From: Pirellulales bacterium
GTDB taxonomy: Bacteria; Planctomycetota; Planctomycetia; Pirellulales; Thermoguttaceae
Length of the DNA: 11,515 nucleotides
Assembly (NCBI GenBank): GCA_030605745.1
Contig: JAUWHT010000353.1
Location: 1 to 11,515, forward strand
Direction: 5' to 3'
Made by a program: the position numbers and the translations under genes. Below, piece after piece: positions 1 through 5,467 of the stretch (position 1 is its first letter; each line of letters opens with the position of its first letter). Below the pieces are notes generated by a model. That model saw only the letters and a list, made by a program, of their open reading frames with translations. It did not search any database and had not been told where the DNA came from.

Positions 1-18
1 CCGCGGGGCGGGCCCGGG

Positions 19-52
19 GGTTGGGTGGTTTAAAAACCGCGCCACCCCAACC
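19..52. repeat. Hairpin-forming inverted repeat near the window edge
   Basis: GGTTGGGTGG at 19-28 can pair with CCACCCCAACC at 42-52, with one bulged C, around a 13-nt AT-rich centre. It could be the end of an upstream transcript or part of a palindromic repeat whose left part lies outside the window. No T-run follows it, so a factor-independent terminator is not supported. The rest of 1-199 holds the repeat copy at 64-97, an AT-richer stretch at about 105-165 and the octamer array. I see no protein gene and no convincing promoter there. Confidence 0.5.
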
Positions 53-63
53 GCGCGGGGAAC

Positions 64-97
64 GCCGGGCGGCTAAACGACTTGGGGAACCGTCAAC
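64..97 (+). repeat. Dispersed repeat copy, shared with the dnaX leader
   Basis: This 34-nt segment matches 5406-5439 at 29 of 34 positions without gaps. The shared core is GGCGGCTAAACGACT and the shared end is CGTCAAC. At 5406-5439 the same segment is the right end of a large palindrome (5336-5421) plus its flank, so this copy looks like one end of a related element. Both copies lie in the non-coding leader of a gene on the same strand. Confidence 0.7.
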
Positions 98-162
98 GAC
101 TCCACAACTCTTTGTAAGGATTCGGGTTACGTCAAACTGTCGCAATAACATAGCATTGTAAT

Positions 163-194
163 ACTAACAGCCTAATGGCCTAACAGCCTAACAG
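163..194 (+). repeat. Octamer tandem array (CCTAACAG) next to a start codon
   Basis: Four units with an 8-nt period are seen: an incomplete first unit, CCTAATGG at 171-178, and two exact CCTAACAG copies at 179-186 and 187-194. CCCCC and then the ATG at 200 follow. Each unit carries TAA, and the one at 173-175 is in frame with the downstream gene, so it closes that frame just ahead of the start. A related fragment, CAGCCTAACA, occurs at about 5438-5448 before dnaX. Confidence 0.8.
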
Positions 195-199
195 CCCCC

Positions 200-3190
200 A
201 TGGAACAACTTGACCAACAGCGCGAGCGAATTCAGGATGATCTCCGGGGATTGGTCGCCGGGGAGGTGCGCTGCGACGATGTGTTCGGGCAACTGTACGC
301 AAGCGACGGGAGCGTTCACCATATCAAGCCGCTGGGGGTGGTTTGCCCCCGTTCGACCGCCGATGTAGTTGCTTGTGTGCAGTACGCCGCCGAAAAGGGC
401 CTCTCGATCCACGCCCGGGGCGCCGGAACCGGCGTGGCCGGCGGATCGCTCGGGCCGGGCCTGGTGCTCGATTTTTCGAGGCATCTGCGGCGCGTGATCC
501 GCACCGACGCCGAGACGGTTCGCGTTCAGGCGGGCGTGGTCCACGAACGGCTGTGCGCCAACCTGCGTCCGCAGGGGCGGATTTTCGGACCCGACCCGGC
601 CACCAGCACCGTTACGACCATCGGCAGCATGATCGCCGTAGATGCAGCCGGCAGCCGGTGGCTGAAGCACGGATCGACCGGACGTCATGTCCTCAGCCTA
701 CAGGTGGTCCTGGCCGACGGCCAACTGATGGAAGTTGGCTGCGAGGGGCTCACCGACGGCACAAGCGCCGACACCAATCCACGGAAACGCGAACTTGTCG
801 CACAGCTTGCCGCACTGCTGACCGAAAAGGCAGACCTGATCCACAGCAGCCAGCCCAAGTGCCCGTTGAACGGATGTGGATACAACCTTGCGGGGGTGCT
901 TTGTGACGGGCACCTCGATCTGGCGCGGCTGCTGGTCGGCTCGGAAGGTACCCTGGCGGCGATCACCGAGGCCTCGCTTGCCACCGGGCCGCTGCCGCGT
1001 CATCGCGGCGTTGCGTTGCTGTTATTCAACGGTTTGGAAAGGGCGTCCCACGCGGCGCTCCAGATACTCGCTTTTCGGCCGACCGCTTGCGACTTGATGG
1101 ACCGCCGGCACCTGAGCCTCGCCCGCGAAACCGAAGTCCGATTCGACCTGCTGATTCCGCCGGAAACCGAAGCGATGTTACTGGTCGAGCAGGAGGGTGA
1201 GGACCCGGTGGCCGTGCGCGACTGGATGCAGCGGGTGGTTGGCGAGATCTGGCAGCAGAAGCATCTGGCATTCGGCGCCCGTCAGGGGTTCGATCCGGAC
1301 GAGACGGAGTTGTTTTGGTCGATTGCCCGCAAGGCCCCGCCGACGTTGTGCGCGGTGAAGGGGCCGCGCCGGCCGGTGCCGGTGGTCGAGGACATGGCCG
1401 TGCCGCCGGAGACCCTGCCCGATTTCCTGGTGCGGACCCAGAACGTGCTAAAGCGCCACCAGGTCACCGCGTCGCTGTTCTGTCATACCGGCCAGGGCCA
1501 ACTCCACCTCCGGCCGTTTCTCGATCTGGCCGACGCCGGCGACGTGCAGCGGATGCGCCGCCTCGCCGAAGAGCTTTACCAGGAGGTGTTCGACGTCGGG
1601 GGGACAATCAGCGGTGAACAGGCGAGCGGGCTCAGCCGTACTCCATTCATCCGCCGGCAGGTCGGCGAGATGTACGACGTGTTCCGCCGGGTGAAGCAGA
1701 TTTTCGATCCGGCGAACATTCTGAACCCGGGCAAGATCGTGGGTGATGATCCCGACCTGTTGATGCGCAACCTCCGCCCGGTGCTGACTATCCCGCCGCA
1801 AGAGGTCAAAACCCGAACTGAAACCCTCGAGACGAAACCCTCCGGGCTTCGCGACCTGGTCGAGTTGCAATTGAACTGGGATCCGTCCAAGGTCTCCGAA
1901 GCCGCGGCTGATTGCAACCGCTGCGGCGACTGCCGCTCGCAGGCGCCCGACGTGCGGATGTGCCCGATCTTTCGGTTCGCGCCGGCCGAGGAGTCCTCGC
2001 CGCGGGCGAAGGTCAATCTGATCCTTGGGGTGCTCACCGGCGCAGTCGAACTGAGCAGCCTCACTGGTGAGGAGTTCAAGGCGGTAGCCGACCTCTGTGT
2101 CCATTGCCACATGTGCCGGCTGGAGTGTCCGGCCAAGGTCGACGTCCCGAAGTTGATGCGCGAAAGCAAAGGTGCCTACGTGACGGCCAATGGGCTGCCG
2201 CCGGCCGACTGGGTGATGACCCGTTTGGACCTGATCTGTACGTTGGCGGGGATAATCAGTCCGGTTGCGAATTGGGCGCTCGGTAATCGGCAGATGCGAT
2301 GGTTAATGGAGAAGACACTGGGGATTGCCCAGGGCCGCAAACTCCCGCGGCTGACTTCACGGAGTTTCCTCCGTCGCGCTGCCCGCCGCCGTCTTACCCG
2401 GCCCACGCGACGCAGCGGCCACAAGGTCCTGTACTTCGTCGACGTCTACGCCAACTATCACGATCCGCAACTGGGCGAGGCGTTGGTTGCCGTGCTGGAA
2501 CACAACGGCGTGGCCGTCTACGTGCATCCCGAACAGAGGCAGGCCGGCATGCCGTCGATCGCCTGCGGGGCGCTGGAGCACGCCCGGGACCTGGCCCGGC
2601 ACAATGTCGCAATTCTGGCCGAATCGGTCCGCCAGGGATACCACGTCGTGGCTACCGAGCCGTCTGCCGCGCTGTGTCTTCTGCGCGAGTACCCGCAGTT
2701 GATCGACGACGACGACGCCCGGCTGGTTGCCGAAAACAGCAGCGAAGCGTGCAGCTACCTTTGGAAGCTGCACACGCTGGGCAAGCTGCGGCTCGATCTC
2801 AGCCCGATCAACGCCGCCTTGGGATACCACATGCCGTGCCATCTGAAGGCACTGGAAGTCGGCACGCCCGGCGAGAACCTGCTGAGGTTGATCCCGGGCA
2901 TCAGCGTTCAGACCATCGAAGAGGGATGTTCCGGCATGGCCGGCACCTTTGGCATCAAGCGCGCGAATTACCGCAGCAGCCTGCGGGCCGGCTGGCGATT
3001 GATCTCCCGGCTCCGCGACCCCGCAATCCAGGTAGGAAGTACGGAATGTAGCGCCTGCAAGATGCAGATGGAACAAGGTACTACCAAACCAACCATCCAT
3101 CCGATCAAGCTGCTGGCGCTGGCCTACGGCTTGATGCCCGAGATTGCACCGCTGCTGACCACCCCAGGCAGAGAATTGATCGTAACATGA
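200..3190 (+). CDS. FAD-binding oxidase fused to a GlpC-like Fe-S protein (2-hydroxyacid dehydrogenase family)
   Basis: A 996-residue fusion enzyme, close in length to E. coli YdiJ. It probably oxidises a 2-hydroxyacid and passes electrons through Fe-S clusters; the substrate is unknown. The PCMH-type FAD domain (about 43-185) carries GAGTGVAGGS at 74-83. The FAD-oxidase C-terminal domain (about 255-515) has the metal-type pair H429/H436 and ends in LNPGK (508-512). Two ferredoxin-like motifs follow: C572, C575, C578, C588 and C633, C636, C639, C643. The CCG region (about 743-960) aligns with GlpC. Its first repeat has lost its cysteines (V749, and Q781-A782 where GlpC has CC). Its second keeps C880, C910, C950 and C953, with Ser at 911. 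The usual GEHG motif reads GEQASG (472-477), so the expected active-site His is Gln. No signal peptide or membrane helix is seen. An in-frame TAA at 173 limits the start to ATG 200, which has no Shine-Dalgarno site. Confidence 0.85.
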   Translation: MEQLDQQRERIQDDLRGLVAGEVRCDDVFGQLYASDGSVHHIKPLGVVCPRSTADVVACVQYAAEKGLSIHARGAGTGVAGGSLGPGLVLDFSRHLRRVIRTDAETVRVQAGVVHERLCANLRPQGRIFGPDPATSTVTTIGSMIAVDAAGSRWLKHGSTGRHVLSLQVVLADGQLMEVGCEGLTDGTSADTNPRKRELVAQLAALLTEKADLIHSSQPKCPLNGCGYNLAGVLCDGHLDLARLLVGSEGTLAAITEASLATGPLPRHRGVALLLFNGLERASHAALQILAFRPTACDLMDRRHLSLARETEVRFDLLIPPETEAMLLVEQEGEDPVAVRDWMQRVVGEIWQQKHLAFGARQGFDPDETELFWSIARKAPPTLCAVKGPRRPVPVVEDMAVPPETLPDFLVRTQNVLKRHQVTASLFCHTGQGQLHLRPFLDLADAGDVQRMRRLAEELYQEVFDVGGTISGEQASGLSRTPFIRRQVGEMYDVFRRVKQIFDPANILNPGKIVGDDPDLLMRNLRPVLTIPPQEVKTRTETLETKPSGLRDLVELQLNWDPSKVSEAAADCNRCGDCRSQAPDVRMCPIFRFAPAEESSPRAKVNLILGVLTGAVELSSLTGEEFKAVADLCVHCHMCRLECPAKVDVPKLMRESKGAYVTANGLPPADWVMTRLDLICTLAGIISPVANWALGNRQMRWLMEKTLGIAQGRKLPRLTSRSFLRRAARRRLTRPTRRSGHKVLYFVDVYANYHDPQLGEALVAVLEHNGVAVYVHPEQRQAGMPSIACGALEHARDLARHNVAILAESVRQGYHVVATEPSAALCLLREYPQLIDDDDARLVAENSSEACSYLWKLHTLGKLRLDLSPINAALGYHMPCHLKALEVGTPGENLLRLIPGISVQTIEEGCSGMAGTFGIKRANYRSSLRAGWRLISRLRDPAIQVGSTECSACKMQMEQGTTKPTIHPIKLLALAYGLMPEIAPLLTTPGRELIVT

Positions 3191-3202
3191 ACGTCTACGT
3201 TG

Positions 3203-3229
3203 GGGATTAGGGATTGGGGATTAGGGGGG
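3203..3229 (+). repeat. Heptamer array GGGATTA/GGGATTG with G-quadruplex pattern
   Basis: Three exact 7-nt units are seen after the oxidase stop: GGGATTA (3203-3209), GGGATTG (3210-3216) and GGGATTA (3217-3223), followed by six G. Four G-runs of at least three, with 4-nt loops, fit the standard G-quadruplex pattern on the plus strand. The same words recur at 8271-8343. The rest of the gap to about 3306 holds only a weak hairpin (AACGC/GCGTT near 3272-3290). Confidence 0.85.
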
Positions 3230-3306
3230 CGGCCGCTTTCGGCTTCGCAGAAACCTCCCACAATCCCGCCGAACGCAGTCAGCGAGCGTTTGTTGCGACT
3301 GGATGA

Positions 3307-3325
3307 CACTGACCACTGACCTGAC
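3307..3325 (+). repeat. Heptamer array CACTGAC before moaE
   Basis: Two exact CACTGAC units (3307-3313 and 3314-3320) are followed by a partial CTGAC (3321-3325) and CACTC. The array ends 7 nt before the preferred moaE start at 3333. If translation began at ATG 3303 instead, the array would be read as a Thr-rich leader unlike the family. Confidence 0.65.
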
Positions 3326-3332
3326 CACTCCT

Positions 3333-3716
3333 ATGATCCGGCTCACTGACCAACCAATCGATACTACTGCCGTGCTCGATTCCGTGCGTTCTCCGGCGGC
3401 CGGCGCCATGGTGTTGTTTGTAGGAACTGTTCGGGAAATGACCGGCGGACGGAAAATCAGCTCGCTGCAATGTGAATACTGCCGCGAGACGGCCGAGAAG
3501 GAACTCGCCCACTTGGAAGCCGAAGCCCGAAACCGCTGGCCGCTGGTCGAGTGTTCCATTGTCCACCGGCTGGGACACCTCGGCGTGGGGGAAATCATCG
3601 CAGCCGTCGCCGTCAACTCGGCCCATCGCCGCCCTGCATTCGAGGCCGCAGCCTGGCTGATCGATCGCATCAAAGAAGTGATCCCTGTCCGGGAGAAAGA
3701 GATTGCTGAACCCTGA
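3333..3716 (+). CDS. moaE: Molybdopterin synthase large subunit MoaE, short C-terminus
   Basis: MoaE is the catalytic subunit of molybdopterin synthase, which adds two sulfurs carried by MoaD to cyclic pyranopterin monophosphate in the cytoplasm. The family hallmarks are seen: FVGTVRE (29-35), IVHRLG (76-81), the VNSAHR segment (94-99) and LIDRIKEVIP (109-118). K114 matches E. coli K119. Seven residues on, where E. coli has K126, this protein has E121 with Lys at 122, and the usual Trp before it is R120. It stops after 127 residues, so the usual tail of about 20 residues containing DG and Trp is missing. The stop TGA lies in a heptamer array shared with the moaA start. ATG 3333 is chosen because family resemblance begins there; ATG 3303 would add ten repeat-encoded residues. 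No Shine-Dalgarno site is seen. MoaE identity is secure, but full activity is uncertain. Confidence 0.88.
   Translation: MIRLTDQPIDTTAVLDSVRSPAAGAMVLFVGTVREMTGGRKISSLQCEYCRETAEKELAHLEAEARNRWPLVECSIVHRLGHLGVGEIIAAVAVNSAHRRPAFEAAAWLIDRIKEVIPVREKEIAEP
3692..3695 (+). promoter_or_regulatory. Shine-Dalgarno site supporting the TTG start of moaA
   Basis: GGAG lies seven bases before TTG 3703, inside the end of moaE. This is one of the few clear ribosome-binding sites in the window and supports translation of moaA from TTG. Confidence 0.5.
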
Positions 3717-4719
3717 ACGGCGAACCCTGAGCCCTCTTACCGACCGCTTCGGACGTGTACATACCGATCTGCGGATTTCGGTCACCGACCGTTGCAACCT
3801 CCGCTGCTACTACTGCATGCCGGCCGAAGGTGTGCAGTTCCACTGCCACGACGATATCCTCTCTTACGAAGAGATCGAGCGTTTCGTGCAGGTTGCGGCC
3901 CGGCTGGGTATCCGCCGACTGCGCGTAACCGGCGGCGAGCCGCTGGTCCGCAAGCAAGTTACCCGGCTGGTGGAAATGCTGGCCTCCGTGCCGGGAATTG
4001 ATGATCTGGCCATGACCACCAACGGCATCCTGCTTACACAGTATGCCGCTGCCCTGAGAGCGGCCGGGCTGGACCGGCTGAACATAAGCCTCGACACCCT
4101 CAGCCGGGCCAAATTTCGCCGGATCACCCGCCGCGACGAACTGCCGCGGGTGTTGGAAGGCATTGCCGCAGCGCAGCGGGCGGGATTCGAGCGAATCAAA
4201 CTCAACGCCCTGGCCATCCGCGACCTGAGTGAAGACGAAATCGTACCCCTGACCCGCTTTGCCCGAGAACGCGACCTGCTGCTTCGCTTCATCGAGTTTA
4301 TGCCCCTCGATGCGGTCGGTCGGTGGAACAACCACTGGGTGCTATCGGGTGAGGAGATCCTCGAGATTCTTTCCCGGGACCTCGGACCACTTGAGCCGGT
4401 TTGTCCCGCCGGATCCGCCGCCCCGGCCAGCGAGTACCGCTTCCTCGACGGCGGTGGGTGGATCGGCCTGATCCGCTCAGTCACCAGACCGTTTTGCGAA
4501 CGTTGTGATCGGCTGCGGTTGAGCTGCGACGGAAAGCTCCACAACTGCCTGTTTTCCACCCGGCAATGGGACGCCCGAAAACTGCTCCGCTCCGGCGGCA
4601 CACCAGAGCAGTTGGCCGAATTGATACGCGCCGCGGTCGGTGCGAAGAAAAAGGCCCGCGGAACCGACAACGGAGAGTTCGCACCCATCGATCGCTCGAT
4701 GTACCAGATCGGAGGCTGA
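3703..4719 (+). CDS. moaA: GTP 3',8-cyclase MoaA (radical SAM)
   Basis: MoaA converts GTP to 3',8-cyclo-dihydro-GTP, the first step of molybdenum cofactor synthesis; MoaC then acts on that product. The 338-residue length is typical. The N-terminal radical-SAM cluster is CNLRCYYC with C31, C35 and C38, followed by TGGEPLVR in the SAM-binding region. The C-terminal cluster has C265, C268 and C282 in the CxxCx13C spacing that binds the GTP-side cluster. The chain ends in the characteristic Gly-Gly. TTG 3703 is taken as the start because of the GGAG seven bases upstream; the next in-frame candidate is GTG 3757, beyond which conserved sequence begins. It overlaps moaE by 14 nt, implying translational coupling. 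Residues 2-11 are encoded by a heptamer array. No moaC or moaD is in the window. Confidence 0.95.
   Translation: MLNPERRTLSPLTDRFGRVHTDLRISVTDRCNLRCYYCMPAEGVQFHCHDDILSYEEIERFVQVAARLGIRRLRVTGGEPLVRKQVTRLVEMLASVPGIDDLAMTTNGILLTQYAAALRAAGLDRLNISLDTLSRAKFRRITRRDELPRVLEGIAAAQRAGFERIKLNALAIRDLSEDEIVPLTRFARERDLLLRFIEFMPLDAVGRWNNHWVLSGEEILEILSRDLGPLEPVCPAGSAAPASEYRFLDGGGWIGLIRSVTRPFCERCDRLRLSCDGKLHNCLFSTRQWDARKLLRSGGTPEQLAELIRAAVGAKKKARGTDNGEFAPIDRSMYQIGG
3706..3733 (+). repeat. Heptamer array CTGAACC inside the moaE/moaA overlap
   Basis: Four consecutive 7-nt units are seen: CTGAACC (3706-3712), CTGAACG (3713-3719), GCGAACC (3720-3726) and CTGAGCC (3727-3733). The TGA in unit 2 (3714-3716) is the moaE stop. 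Unit 3 is the only one in which TGA would be in frame with moaA, and it reads CGA. The array therefore sets the moaE C-terminus and encodes the start of MoaA. Confidence 0.75.
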
Positions 4720-4723
4720 GGAA

Positions 4724-4740
4724 ATGCTGAATGATGAATG
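4724..4740 (+). repeat. Heptamer array ATGCTGA/ATGATGA at the ykgJ-type gene start
   Basis: ATGCTGA (4724-4730) and ATGATGA (4731-4737) are followed by ATG of a third unit. The start codon of the next gene is the first ATG of unit 2, and the TGA ending unit 1 is the in-frame stop immediately before it. It is short (about 2.4 units), so it is less certain alone than as part of the window-wide series. Confidence 0.5.
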
Positions 4741-5150
4741 GCCAACCTTGGTATCATAGAGGGCTTAGATTCAAATGCACTGGCTGCGGCGCTTGCTGTA
4801 CCGGGGCGCCGGGCTACGTGTGGGTCAACAAGGCCGAAATCGAGGCCATTGCTGCGGCAATCCGACTGGACGTGGAGACATTCGAGAAGAGGTACGTCCG
4901 TCAAGTGGGCATCCGCAAAAGCCTGGTCGAATTCCCCAACGGAGACTGTGTGTTCTTCGACACTGCAAAGCGGATCTGTTGCGTTTACGATGTGCGTCCG
5001 CGGCAATGTCGCACCTGGCCCTTCTGGGCGTCGAACCTTCGCTCGCCGGAAGCCTGGACCCGGACGTGTAGCCAGTGCCATGGCGCAGACCACGGCCCGC
5101 TGGTCCCGTTTCAGGCGATCCAGGCCCAACAAAGAGTAATCCGCGTGTAG
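4731..5150 (+). CDS. YkgJ/UPF0153-family cysteine-cluster protein
   Basis: A 139-residue member of the YkgJ family, described as putative zinc- or iron-chelating proteins; the biochemical role is not established. The hallmark CxxCGxCC motif is C16, C19, C22, C23. After it come GYVWVNKAEI (28-37), a second cysteine group C73, C83, C84, the conserved segment YDVRPRQCRTWPFW (86-99, C93) and a last pair C113, C116. The complete cysteine set suggests a bound metal or Fe-S cluster. It is a cytosolic protein with no signal peptide. The start is confined to ATG 4731 or 4734, because TGA 4728-4730 is in frame directly upstream. GAGG at 4717-4720 could serve as its ribosome-binding site. It begins 11 nt after moaA, so it is probably in the moaE-moaA operon. 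A link to cofactor or metal handling is only inferred from position. Confidence 0.82.
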   Translation: MMNGQPWYHRGLRFKCTGCGACCTGAPGYVWVNKAEIEAIAAAIRLDVETFEKRYVRQVGIRKSLVEFPNGDCVFFDTAKRICCVYDVRPRQCRTWPFWASNLRSPEAWTRTCSQCHGADHGPLVPFQAIQAQQRVIRV

Positions 5151-5156
5151 CCCCCT

Positions 5157-5185
5157 TTGACGATTTGGGCCAGGAGGCGTAAAAA
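5157..5185 (+). promoter_or_regulatory. Candidate sigma-70-type promoter of the SRP RNA
   Basis: TTGACG (5157-5162, five of six consensus bases) and TAAAAA (5180-5185, four of six) are separated by exactly 17 bp. The predicted start, near 5192, falls just before the 5' strand of the SRP RNA stem. The spacing and position make this the best promoter candidate in the window, though it is read by eye only. Confidence 0.5.
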
Positions 5186-5203
5186 GGAGGGCATGCGGCT
5201 TCC

Positions 5204-5330
5204 TCATCGTCGGCGTCCAACGAGGGGCCCCCACAATGGGGACCTGTGAACCTGGTCAGGGACGAAAGTCAGCAGCCATTAGCAGTCATCTCCAGGTGCG
5301 GTGGGCCTCTCGTCGGGTGCCGACGGATGA
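5204..5330 (+). ncRNA. ffs: Small SRP RNA (4.5S-like, ffs)
   Basis: This is the RNA of the signal recognition particle, which binds Ffh to target nascent membrane and secreted proteins. The conserved domain IV is seen: GGTCAGG (5254-5260), a GAC/GTC stem closed by a GAAA tetraloop (5264-5267), and AGCAGCC (5271-5277). E. coli has the same asymmetric loop sequences around a GGAA tetraloop. The outer strands pair well: TCATCGTCGGCGTCC (5204-5218) with 5315-5330, and CGAGGGGCCC (5221-5230) with 5303-5312. This gives a rod of about 127 nt typical of the small bacterial form without an Alu domain. The exact ends are estimated from pairing and the promoter spacing. It sits directly before dnaX-ybaB-recR, as scr does in Bacillus subtilis. 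Confidence 0.9.
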
Positions 5331-5335
5331 TCTAC

Positions 5336-5421
5336 CGTTTAGCCGCTGGGCTTGCCAGGCGCGTTGGCTGGTATCGATACGCTCGAACGCAAACGCGCCG
5401 GGCAAGCCCGGCGGCTAAACG
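5336..5421. repeat. Large palindromic repeat between ffs and dnaX
   Basis: Two 30-nt arms, 5336-5365 and 5392-5421, are inverted copies that match at 28 of 30 positions. They start and end with CGTTTAGCCGC and GCGGCTAAACG. The 26-nt centre contains the perfect palindrome GTATCGATAC (5371-5380). The structure begins six bases after the SRP RNA stem and could end that transcript, but no T-run follows. Its TAGCCGCC core recurs at 64-97 (complement strand) and 11240-11301, suggesting a REP-like dispersed family. The remaining 5422-5467 is leader sequence before dnaX. Confidence 0.85.
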
Positions 5422-5467
5422 ACTATTGGAAACGTCAACAGCCTAACACCTTAGTGAGCCGAAACGC

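Noticed and set aside
3124..3309. Minus-strand open frame with NPQSLIPN text
   Set aside because: The text is the GGGATTR heptamer array read on the other strand, with no family resemblance around it.
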